Shown here piece by piece: positions 1 through 7,775 of a stretch of DNA of 42,296 nucleotides. The DNA comes from Muribaculaceae bacterium (GTDB lineage Bacteria; Bacteroidota; Bacteroidia; Bacteroidales; Muribaculaceae). The stretch covers positions 1 through 42,296 of the forward strand of contig JAIEAO010000178.1 of NCBI GenBank assembly GCA_029071345.1, given 5' to 3'. The position numbers were made by a program, and so were the translations under genes. Positions within the stretch are counted from its first letter, which is position 1, and the number at the start of each line of letters is the position of its first letter. A model generated the notes under the pieces. The model was given only the letters and a program-made list of their open reading frames with translations. It was not told the DNA's origin and ran no database searches.

Positions 1-540
1 GCTCAGTTTTCTCATTGTCAGATACTCGCCGGGGGCAGTTTCTACAAATAGATGATCGGGATTATAGGCAAAGCCTTCCGGACGCTTCACTGTCAGCTTA
101 TGCACATTGCTGTTGAGACACTCAGCGATGCCGGTGCTGGCCTTGATTGTCCAGTAAACCGAACCCTCGGAATCCTCCGGGATGCCACCGAGCTCAGCAA
201 TCTTGTTGATCTCACTGATACGGAGAGTGGTCTTGGTGTCAACACCGAAATTCAAGGCATCCACCTGATAATAGATGTCAGACATATCGGGCTTTGTGGA
301 GAACACCATTTTATAGAATACCAGAGTGCCGTCGCTGGTGACAGATTTATTCCACTCCACCTCGATCTCATCGCTTGGATTCTCCGTGGTCACGTCAATA
401 TTCAAATCCGACGTAACAATGTTAAATTCGCTCAGCTCTGTGTTGTGCTCACTATGCCAATCATAATCTGCGCATGATGTCAGCAGACCGGTGGCAGACA
501 CTGCCAGAGACATGAATAATGATTTATATGAAATTTTCAT
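1..540 (-). CDS. SusE-like surface glycan-binding lipoprotein (partial, 3' end outside window)
   Basis: The minus-strand reading frame is open from an ATG at 538-540 to the window edge, giving 180 residues with no stop. It starts with a lipoprotein signal (MKISYKSLFMSLAVSATGLL then TSC), and the Cys is followed by an acidic stretch (ADYDWHSEHN), as in surface-exported Bacteroidota lipoproteins. The next part contains a beta-sandwich-like segment (EVEWNKSVTSDGTLVFYKMV) typical of the SusE/SusF N-terminal domain, whose role is to hold glycan at the outer membrane beside SusC/SusD. It lies 26 nt downstream of the SusD stop and is surely in the same operon. The binding modules that would define its ligand lie outside the window. 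The SusE family call is from pattern and position; another SGBP type is possible. Confidence 0.8.
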   Translation of the reverse strand, partial: MKISYKSLFMSLAVSATGLLTSCADYDWHSEHNTELSEFNIVTSDLNIDVTTENPSDEIEVEWNKSVTSDGTLVFYKMVFSTKPDMSDIYYQVDALNFGVDTKTTLRISEINKIAELGGIPEDSEGSVYWTIKASTGIAECLNSNVHKLTVKRPEGFAYNPDHLFVETAPGEYLTMRKLS

Positions 541-566
541 TTTATGACCAGTTTATCAATTACTTA

Positions 567-2528
567 TTAATTGCCTGAACCTTCTACGCCATAACCGTCG
601 TCCATGGTAGAAGAGGAAATCTCTGACCACCTCGGATTCTGCACAAGGTTTTTATCTTTGTAAATATCGCTGATAGGTATCGGCCAAAGACAAGCATAAT
701 CGGGGAAGACACGGGTTTCAAACACGGTGCGCTCATAGAAGTGAGATTTTCCGCGGGTGTCCTGTACGTTCATGCCGTGCATCGCGCCGCCGAATTTCTG
801 AGGAGCGATAAGCCAGCGGCAGCCATCGAGGTAACGATAATCCTCAAAACAGAGCTCAACCTGACGCTCATGCTGGATAGCCTCACGCATGGCAGCCTGA
901 TCTCCGGGCACACGCACCTCACGGTTGCCATTGCCATAGCTGGGAAGATTGATACGGTCACGAATCATCTTGATAGCTCCCAGAACTTCGTTGAGATTTG
1001 CAGAATAATCAACCTCATTCAGGGCCTCTGCATAACCAAGCACAAATTCGGCATATCTCATCAGAATCTGAGAATGGGTGATATATGTACCGGTATTGGG
1101 ATTGGTCTGAGCATCGATAAACTTGTTAGGCAGATAACCGGTCTGAGAATAGTTACGGTTTTCATTAATCGTACGGCCTGTGTTGCCACCATACCAGAAT
1201 TCAACCATCGCCTGATTGCTCTTGGCGAGATATTTCATATTGTCGAAAGTGATTGTGGCATAGAATCGGGGCTCACGGTTGCAGTACATCTTGAATGTGC
1301 CGGCTTCAGTATATCCGTTATCCTGCTGCATATTCGAGAATCCGGATTCAGCATACGAACCGTCGTCTGCATAACCTTCATAGATGGGATTTCCTGCAGC
1401 ATCATACTTACCGGTCTCACGGAGTTTCACCGGATAACCTGTAGATGTGAAGAATGCATCTACCATTTCCTGGGTTGCACCCCATCCGGCCCAACCGTTT
1501 ACGAAGCGGGGCGACGGTGCAAGCTGCGGCTCATGGAAACCTTCGTTGAACGGACGGGCCCAAATCACCTCTGAGTTCCACTCATCCATAAAAATGTTGC
1601 GGTAAACCTGAACAGGGTCCGAGCCATTCTTGTAGAGAGACGGACCGGGATAGTCCATCACTGCCTTGCAGGCGTCGGCGGCTTTCTGCCAACGCGCCTG
1701 ACGGTCGGCAGTGTTTGTGCCATAGAGACTACCTGAATTTGTGTAGTCCATAAGCTTTCTGCCATCAGGATTCTTCAGTTCCTTAAAAATAGGAAGGGTC
1801 TCGTCCTGATTATAAAGAGGAGAAGCAGCGGAAAGAAGTGCGCGGGCCTTGATACCGAGAACAGTACAGTTTGTGACACGGCCATACTCGATCTTGTCAT
1901 CGCGGAAGTTTGCAAGACCGCCGATTTTCAGCACTTCGTCGCACTCCTTGACAATATAGTCGAAGCACTCTGAAGCCGTGGCGCGCATGAGCTGCATATC
2001 TGAAGTAGGAGCGGTTGCGCTGATCAATGGATCATCGCCGAAAAGGATCACCGGACCATACTGCTGTACGAGTCGCAGATAATAAAATGCTCTGAGGGCA
2101 CGGGCCTCACACTTGGTTTTAGTAATTTCCCAGGGCTCGAGCTCTTTATTCTCATCGATGTGCTCCAGGAAATAAGTGGCCGCACGGATTCCACGATAAT
2201 AATGGCGCCAATAGTTGCCGTAAGAGTCACCCTCCTTATCGGGTGCGAGCATGCCGAGATTTATCTTGGAAATTTCATATTCGGCGTATGTCACGTCGAT
2301 TTCATCGCACGCACCGGCAAAAACATTACCGTTGCTCCACCAGTTCGGGCTGCGCACATACGAATACACGTTACCGAGGAAGTTGAGAGTGGCGTTGCGT
2401 GTCTGAAACACGTCTTCCATTGTCTGTTGGTTCTCAGGCTGATTGTCGAGGTAATCATCACATGAAGTCAACGTAGTTGAAGCAATTGACATCATTCCGA
2501 GAATGCTATATAAAATATATTTTTTCAT
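567..2528 (-). CDS. RagB/SusD family nutrient-uptake outer membrane lipoprotein
   Basis: A 653-residue SusD-type lipoprotein. The signal ends at LTSC (about residue 23) and the Cys is followed by DDYLD, an acidic surface-export signal. Family marks are the early ARALRAFYYLRLVQQYG helix (about 142-160), the late ERQVELCFEDYRYLDGCRW segment (about 553-571), and a C-terminal LWPIPISDIYKDKNLVQNPR segment typical of SusD ends. SusD proteins form the lid on the SusC transporter and capture oligosaccharides released at the cell surface. The gene starts 24 nt after the SusC stop and ends 26 nt before the SusE-like gene, so the three form one transcript. Length is at the long end for the family (usually 500-650). 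The ligand cannot be read from the sequence. Confidence 0.96.
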   Translation of the reverse strand: MKKYILYSILGMMSIASTTLTSCDDYLDNQPENQQTMEDVFQTRNATLNFLGNVYSYVRSPNWWSNGNVFAGACDEIDVTYAEYEISKINLGMLAPDKEGDSYGNYWRHYYRGIRAATYFLEHIDENKELEPWEITKTKCEARALRAFYYLRLVQQYGPVILFGDDPLISATAPTSDMQLMRATASECFDYIVKECDEVLKIGGLANFRDDKIEYGRVTNCTVLGIKARALLSAASPLYNQDETLPIFKELKNPDGRKLMDYTNSGSLYGTNTADRQARWQKAADACKAVMDYPGPSLYKNGSDPVQVYRNIFMDEWNSEVIWARPFNEGFHEPQLAPSPRFVNGWAGWGATQEMVDAFFTSTGYPVKLRETGKYDAAGNPIYEGYADDGSYAESGFSNMQQDNGYTEAGTFKMYCNREPRFYATITFDNMKYLAKSNQAMVEFWYGGNTGRTINENRNYSQTGYLPNKFIDAQTNPNTGTYITHSQILMRYAEFVLGYAEALNEVDYSANLNEVLGAIKMIRDRINLPSYGNGNREVRVPGDQAAMREAIQHERQVELCFEDYRYLDGCRWLIAPQKFGGAMHGMNVQDTRGKSHFYERTVFETRVFPDYACLWPIPISDIYKDKNLVQNPRWSEISSSTMDDGYGVEGSGN

Positions 2529-2552
2529 TATTTCAAAATGTATTAACCAAAA

Positions 2553-5500
2553 TCAGAATGAGAAATTGATACCGATGTTATAGCTTCGGGTGTTAGGATA
2601 GCTAAGACCATTTCCTTGACCTACTTCAGGATCCCAAAGCTTGAATTTCGAGAAGGTCAATAAGTTGTAACCCTGGAAGAATATGCGGGCAGAAGAGAGT
2701 TTCAGACGATCGGTGAAGCTTTTCGGGATATTGTAACCGAAATCCAAAGTCTTCATTCTCACATACGATCCGTTACGGAGCCAGAATGTAGAGTTTGCGT
2801 AGTTCTCCACATTGACCAAACCGTAGTCAAGACGGGGCCATTCTGCTCCGACGCCCTGGTTTTCGGGAGTCCAGCGGTTCACGATATTACCATAGAGCGA
2901 CCATTTCGCAGATTCATCCATGAAGGGTTTCAGGTTTGATGCAGATATTGTGAAGTCACACTCCGCAATACCCTGGAAGAAGGCTCCGATATACCAATTG
3001 TTCCAGTCGACAGTAAAACCGAAACCGTAAGTGTAGCGGGGCACGGTCGGATTGCCGATATAACCCTTGTCGTAGTCATCGATTACGCCGTCACCGTTGA
3101 GGTCGGCATAACGGAGGTCACCGGGCTGCTGTTTGATACCTTTCAATTTAGCAATCGACGGATTGGCGATATCCTCTTCGTTGAGGAAGCCGAGGCAGGT
3201 GTAACCATAATTGGAGTAGAGGGAATGTCCGCGGGAATTCTGCCACTCATACGGTTTCTCCGCCGAGTCGTCATCAATAATAGTATTGTGGTTATAAGAA
3301 AGGTTTGCGCGAAGCATCAGGCGCACCTTATCCACATTGAGTGTATAGTCGGCTGATATCTCATAACCTTTATTGTCGATTATACCGAGGTTGCCGTAAG
3401 GAAGTTCGGTGATACCAAGGAAGTCAGGCACCGCAGCGCGTTTCAGGAAGATATTGTCGCGATGCTCCTTGAAGATATCGAATGCAAGATTAAGAGAGTT
3501 GTTGAAGAGAGTGACGTCGATACCGAAGTTATACTTTGTAGAAACCTCCCAGGTCAGGTCGATACCCGGACGTCCCACTGAGACACCACCCCAGTTGCGG
3601 TTAGATCCGTCGGCACCATATTTGAAGTTGCCGCCACCACCTACGGTTGAAAGGTAGATGAATCGGTCGCTGTTGCCGAGGTTGGAGTTACCGGCCTTAC
3701 CCCACGATCCGCGGATCTTCAGGAGATCGAGCCATGTGGTCTGAGGGAAGAACGATTCATGTGTCGGAACCCATGAAAGACCGAACGACGGGAAGAAACC
3801 GAATCGGTGTCCTTTCGGGAAGTTCTCCGCACCGTTGTAACCGAAGTTTCCTTCGAAGAAGTAACGGTCATCGAAAGAATATGTCACACGTCCGGCAGTA
3901 CCGATAGAGCGATAAGGCATCGCATCGTAGAGAGATCCGGCTGTGGTGTTGGAATAGTCAGTGAGATTGAAGAGGGCGAGAGCCGAAACCCTATGCTTGC
4001 GGTTGAACTCCTGATTGTACTGCAGGGCAGCCTCGAAGTAATACTGACGATGGCCCCAAGAGTTCTTGCCGTAGCCCCAGGAATCGCTACCGTTGTTCTG
4101 GTCCGTACGGACATAAATCAACTCATTTGTAATAGGATCTCGACCTGTAACATCGTATGTGATCATTGTGCCGGGAGTACGCTGCGTGTCGTTACGGCTC
4201 CAAGTGTCGTATGCACCCAGAATACGGGCCTCAAGACCGGGAAGCCAGAAATCGAATTTCTGAGTAATCTTCAGGTCAGCGCGGGTCTCGGCTGTATTGC
4301 GTTTGTTGGTACCCATCATGTAGATCATGGCGTAGGGGTTCTTCACCTCACCACCGTTAAGACGGTAAGGAATGCGATCATCCTCATATTTTGTAGGATA
4401 ATAGATCGGATAAGCTTTCATTGCAGCCTCGAAGATTGCGCCCGAATCATAATAAGGTGTGCTGTAATCTGAAATCTCACCCTTCACACCGAAATCCACC
4501 TGAGTGGTCTTTGTGGGCTGCATGGTGAGGTTGCTCACAAAGTTGACACGGTTATAGTTCATGGATCCGTCGTAGCGCTCATCCTTGCGCACCTTATACA
4601 TACCTCCCTCGTTGTAATATCCGATAGAGAAATAATATTGTGCAAAATCCGAACCGCCGGTGGTATTGACGTTGGCACGGAAGTTATGTCCGTTTTCGCG
4701 GAAGAGGGTCTTCATCCAGTTAACGTTAGGATAAAGCAGTGGATCCTCCCCGGAAGCGGTTTTGGCGATATAATCCTGAGTATAGACGGGATATCCGTTC
4801 TTATTCATGCTCGCCTCATTAGCCATCTGCATATAAGTGACACCGTCGGCAAGATCGGGAACCTGAATAAAGTTGGTCAGACCATAAGTTGTCTCAACCT
4901 TGATACGAGGCTTACCTTTGGAACCTTTCTTGGTCTGGATAAGAATTACACCGTTCGCACCCTTCACACCATAGACGGCTGTTGCGGATGCATCCTTAAG
5001 AATAGAGAAGGACTCGATATCCTCAGGACTGATAGTGGTCCAGGAACGTTCCACACCGTCGACGAGTACGAGGGGCGTGGCTACCGTAGTCGTGGCGACA
5101 CCGCGCACCCAGATCTCAGTGTTGTCGTCGCGTCCGGCCTCACCGTTGCGTTGCATACCTGTCACACCTGACACTCGGCCGGCGAGCACTGATGAAAGGT
5201 TGGCAGTCGGCTGCTTGAGCTCTCCGGTGAACTTCACGTTTGACTGAGCACCGACAGTCGAAATCTTTCTTTGTGTGCCGTAACCTACGACCACAACCTC
5301 GTCAAGATTCTCATCCGATGGTTTCATCACGACGTTGATGTTGGTTCGCCCTTTCACGCTTATCTCCTGCGGCACATAACCGACAAACGAGACAACCAGG
5401 GTTCCCTTCTCATCACAATTTAAAACGAAGTTTCCGTCGATGTCAGCACTTGTGCCGATCGTCGACCCCTTCTGAAGAATTGTAGCTCCGATCATCGGCT

Positions 5501-5600
5501 CCCCACTCTCGTCAACGACTGTTCCGACTACGCGGATGTCCTTGGCATAGACTGACAGCGATCCAAGCGCCAATACTGATGCTAATAGAGCATGTTTCAT
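2553..5600 (-). CDS. SusC/RagA family TonB-linked outer membrane transporter
   Basis: A SusC-type TonB-dependent transporter. I place the start at 5600, giving 1015 residues, because it begins a clean signal peptide (MKHALLASVLALGSLSVYA). The frame is open 19 codons further upstream to an ATG at 5657, but that stretch is not signal-like. After the signal come a CarboxypepD_reg-like domain (VVGTVVDESGEPMIGATI, then VSFVGY), the TonB box/family mark DEVVVVGYGTQRK, a plug domain with VLVDGV and GANGVILIQTKKG, and a 22-strand barrel ending in the aromatic GINFSF. There is no STN domain, so it is unlikely to signal through an anti-sigma factor. It imports glycan oligosaccharides with the SusD partner encoded next. 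Confidence 0.97.
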   Translation of the reverse strand: MKHALLASVLALGSLSVYAKDIRVVGTVVDESGEPMIGATILQKGSTIGTSADIDGNFVLNCDEKGTLVVSFVGYVPQEISVKGRTNINVVMKPSDENLDEVVVVGYGTQRKISTVGAQSNVKFTGELKQPTANLSSVLAGRVSGVTGMQRNGEAGRDDNTEIWVRGVATTTVATPLVLVDGVERSWTTISPEDIESFSILKDASATAVYGVKGANGVILIQTKKGSKGKPRIKVETTYGLTNFIQVPDLADGVTYMQMANEASMNKNGYPVYTQDYIAKTASGEDPLLYPNVNWMKTLFRENGHNFRANVNTTGGSDFAQYYFSIGYYNEGGMYKVRKDERYDGSMNYNRVNFVSNLTMQPTKTTQVDFGVKGEISDYSTPYYDSGAIFEAAMKAYPIYYPTKYEDDRIPYRLNGGEVKNPYAMIYMMGTNKRNTAETRADLKITQKFDFWLPGLEARILGAYDTWSRNDTQRTPGTMITYDVTGRDPITNELIYVRTDQNNGSDSWGYGKNSWGHRQYYFEAALQYNQEFNRKHRVSALALFNLTDYSNTTAGSLYDAMPYRSIGTAGRVTYSFDDRYFFEGNFGYNGAENFPKGHRFGFFPSFGLSWVPTHESFFPQTTWLDLLKIRGSWGKAGNSNLGNSDRFIYLSTVGGGGNFKYGADGSNRNWGGVSVGRPGIDLTWEVSTKYNFGIDVTLFNNSLNLAFDIFKEHRDNIFLKRAAVPDFLGITELPYGNLGIIDNKGYEISADYTLNVDKVRLMLRANLSYNHNTIIDDDSAEKPYEWQNSRGHSLYSNYGYTCLGFLNEEDIANPSIAKLKGIKQQPGDLRYADLNGDGVIDDYDKGYIGNPTVPRYTYGFGFTVDWNNWYIGAFFQGIAECDFTISASNLKPFMDESAKWSLYGNIVNRWTPENQGVGAEWPRLDYGLVNVENYANSTFWLRNGSYVRMKTLDFGYNIPKSFTDRLKLSSARIFFQGYNLLTFSKFKLWDPEVGQGNGLSYPNTRSYNIGINFSF

Positions 5601-5689
5601 GTTGTAATATTTGAAATAGTAATTATGATTTTTGAGTCTTTCAAATGGCTTAATCAAAATGTCTTCATGGCACTTTTAAAAATCCACAA

Positions 5690-5697
5690 CAAAATTA
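5690..5697 (-). promoter_or_regulatory. Candidate -7 box of the susCDE operon promoter
   Basis: On the minus strand this reads TAATTTTG, matching the Bacteroidota -7 consensus TAnnTTTG. It would start transcription near 5683, about 80 nt before the SusC ATG. No clear TTTG -33 box stands at the usual spacing, so an activator may be needed. The same octamer occurs upstream of the GH97 gene (13866-13873). Confidence 0.4.
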
Positions 5698-5842
5698 AAC
5701 CCTACATATATTTATTGTGTACCGTTCCGTGCCATTGATGTATACATATACGCCAAATTCCCTAAAAATTAGAGTTTTAACAGATTTGGCCGAATACGAC
5801 ACTTTTTCTATCCGGCCACCCCGTAAATCCGCGGTAAAATGA

Positions 5843-5874
5843 AATATGGACATGTATCACAACACGTCCATATT
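5843..5874 (-). terminator. Hairpin between the tandem esterase and susC
   Basis: AATATGGAC at 5843-5851 pairs with GTCCATATT at 5866-5874, with three further pairs after one mismatch (a 13-bp imperfect stem, 6-nt loop). It lies about 130 nt after the esterase stop and about 240 nt before the SusC start. No long T-run follows on either strand, so it could be a weak terminator of the esterase transcript, an attenuator of a read-through transcript, or a protein-binding site. The rest of the 5601-6003 gap is AT-rich, with several TTAACC motifs at 5895-5982 and nothing gene-like. Confidence 0.4.
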
Positions 5875-6003
5875 CAACAACAATCTTTCTTTACTTAACC
5901 TTTTTTACCTGCTTTCCGATTTGTTTGATTTAATCTTTAACTAACCAATTTATTTAACCTACTTTTTTAACCAATCATTAAATTAAGATCTATACTGTAT
6001 CTC

Positions 6004-7584
6004 TTATTTCAACTTGTTTTCTATCATTCTTGCAATCCTTTTATGACCGAGGTCATTCGGATGCAGACGGTCGCGGTTCTTGTCGGCAATATAACGGGTG
6101 TTGGAATCCATTGCCGGAAGCAGCCCGCTTTCCGAGAAGAGATCGATTACAGGAACACTCCATACAGAACCTGCCTGCCGAAGCACATCCACATAATCAT
6201 CGATATACAATCCCAAGGCGTTGGCATACTCTTCCGAAGGCTGAACATTGCTGTCGGAAAATTTAGCATAGCCGCGATGTATCGGTGTGAGGATCACAAT
6301 ATCTTTGTCGGGATATTCAGCCTTGAGAAGCCCCAGGAGATTATTGATGTTGCCGCAAAATGTCGACTTATCCGTTGACAATGTCCTGTGCTTTCTTTTC
6401 ACATCCTTGCCGTTGGCGTTCACCACCTTTGTATCTTGGGTATAGAAAGACCCGAGAGGCATTGAGGCATTATAATCGTTTGTGCCGGCCCAGATGAAGA
6501 TGACATCTACGGAATCACCCATCTCCTCCTTCATCTGCACTGCCTTACCGTAAAGATCTTTCCACTGAAAGCCGCTGACAGCGTAGGGGAACGGCTCAAT
6601 GCCCATTGAATCTGCCAAATAGTTGTAGAAGCGTTTCTTGCTTACCCTCATTCCGGGATCACTCATGGAGTCACCGAGAATCGCAACCTTCTTCCCTTTC
6701 CATCCGGAATCAGAATTATCGGAATAAAGATTATCCAGCCAGGTTGTCAGATCCTTAACCCACTGCTTATGATAGGGCATTTGCTTGGGTCGGTAGGCCC
6801 ATCCGTGCTTCCCTTTCGGATAGATGTGCATATCCACATCTACGCCGGCGGAGGTCAGGCTGTCGAAATAATCAAACGAATTTTTCACCGGCACCACGTC
6901 GTCATCTACAGAGGTTGAGATAAACGCTCTCGGGGTGTTCCCGTTCACCTGTTTCTCATTACTATAATATGTCACCAATTCAGCCGACGGATTCTTCCCG
7001 AGAAGATTTTCTCTTGAACCGCCGTGAGTAACCCCCTCCTCCATAGAGATCACAGGATAAATCAGCACCTGAAAATCGATTCTGGATTCATCGTCCATCG
7101 GGTGAGTCGCTACGGTGGAGGCAAGGTGCCCTCCCGCCGATGCTCCGCCGATACCGATTCTGTCGGGATTGATGCCCCATTGGGCGGCATTTCTGCGAAG
7201 AAGTCGTATCGCCTGACGTGCATCGTCGGCCGGAACTTCGTGATGGCCGTTTGGCAAGCGATATTTCAACACGGCAAGTGTGATTCCCCGGGAATTCAAA
7301 TCTTCAGCCATGTCGCTACCCTCATGCTTGGAGGCAAGTCCGAAATAGGCACCTCCCGGACACATCAGCAACGCCGTGCCGTTAGGATTCTCGGCAGGAT
7401 ATACTGTCATTGTAGGCTCTGAGACATACATCACCCAATCGAGATTCTTAGCGTCTTCAGCATCGGGTGAAATCCCGTTGGATGTCGGCGCATTCTCCGT
7501 TTCCCAGAGTTTTATCTCTACAGGAGCCTTCGCCAAAGCATTGAAGACTATCAGAAGGAATGTCAATAATAATGTCTGTCTCAT
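6004..7584 (-). CDS. Two-domain secreted esterase: alpha/beta hydrolase fused to SGNH/GDSL hydrolase
   Basis: A 526-residue secreted protein with two complete esterase domains. After the signal (MRQTLLLTFLLIVFNALA) comes an alpha/beta hydrolase (about 25-285) of the acetyl-esterase/BD-FAE type: the oxyanion region MCPGGAY, the nucleophile elbow GGASAGGH with Ser149, an acid near SVDDDVVP, and the catalytic His in KGKHGW. A second SGNH domain (about 295-526) has block I GDSMSD (Ser306), the GTND block and the terminal RLHPNDLGH (His508). Such proteins remove O-acetyl or aromatic acyl groups from polysaccharides; two domains suggest two acyl positions or two ester types. It lies 403 nt upstream of susC on the same strand and diverges from GH92. 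The acyl group and sugar are not readable from sequence. Confidence 0.9.
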   Translation of the reverse strand: MRQTLLLTFLLIVFNALAKAPVEIKLWETENAPTSNGISPDAEDAKNLDWVMYVSEPTMTVYPAENPNGTALLMCPGGAYFGLASKHEGSDMAEDLNSRGITLAVLKYRLPNGHHEVPADDARQAIRLLRRNAAQWGINPDRIGIGGASAGGHLASTVATHPMDDESRIDFQVLIYPVISMEEGVTHGGSRENLLGKNPSAELVTYYSNEKQVNGNTPRAFISTSVDDDVVPVKNSFDYFDSLTSAGVDVDMHIYPKGKHGWAYRPKQMPYHKQWVKDLTTWLDNLYSDNSDSGWKGKKVAILGDSMSDPGMRVSKKRFYNYLADSMGIEPFPYAVSGFQWKDLYGKAVQMKEEMGDSVDVIFIWAGTNDYNASMPLGSFYTQDTKVVNANGKDVKRKHRTLSTDKSTFCGNINNLLGLLKAEYPDKDIVILTPIHRGYAKFSDSNVQPSEEYANALGLYIDDYVDVLRQAGSVWSVPVIDLFSESGLLPAMDSNTRYIADKNRDRLHPNDLGHKRIARMIENKLK

Positions 7585-7730
7585 GGCTGATTTTAGTTAC
7601 TTTGAGTTTTACGGTGCAATATTACATAAATTATTTAACATCCCAAGAGTATTCCGCTGCATCTTTTGTATACTCCCCTGCCAATATGGTTTATGCAGAC
7701 ATAGACACAATATTTGTCACAAATCTTTTT

Positions 7731-7758
7731 ATTAAATTTGCGACAAGTCAAATTTAAT
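7731..7758. promoter_or_regulatory. Perfect inverted repeat with two facing -7 boxes, GH92/esterase divergent promoter region
   Basis: ATTAAATTTG (7731-7740), an 8-nt spacer, then CAAATTTAAT (7749-7758): a perfect 10-bp inverted repeat. Each arm holds a TAAATTTG octamer matching the Bacteroidota -7 box, one reading towards GH92 (start 7776, leader about 29 nt) and one towards the esterase (start 7584, leader about 160 nt). A TTTG at 7713-7716 could be a short-spaced (16 nt) -33 element for GH92. It may be a double promoter, an operator for a dimeric regulator, or both. Confidence 0.5.
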
Positions 7759-7775
7759 TAACAACAATAAAACCC

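Noticed and set aside
52-477. Plus-strand 141-codon frame at the left edge
   Set aside because: The opposite strand encodes a lipoprotein with proper signal and SusE-like text continuing the SusCD operon, so the plus-strand frame is a shadow.
5601-5657. Longer SusC N-terminus starting at 5657
   Set aside because: The extra residues (MIKPFERLKNHNYYFKYYN) would precede the signal peptide and spoil it; the ATG at 5600 starts a normal signal.
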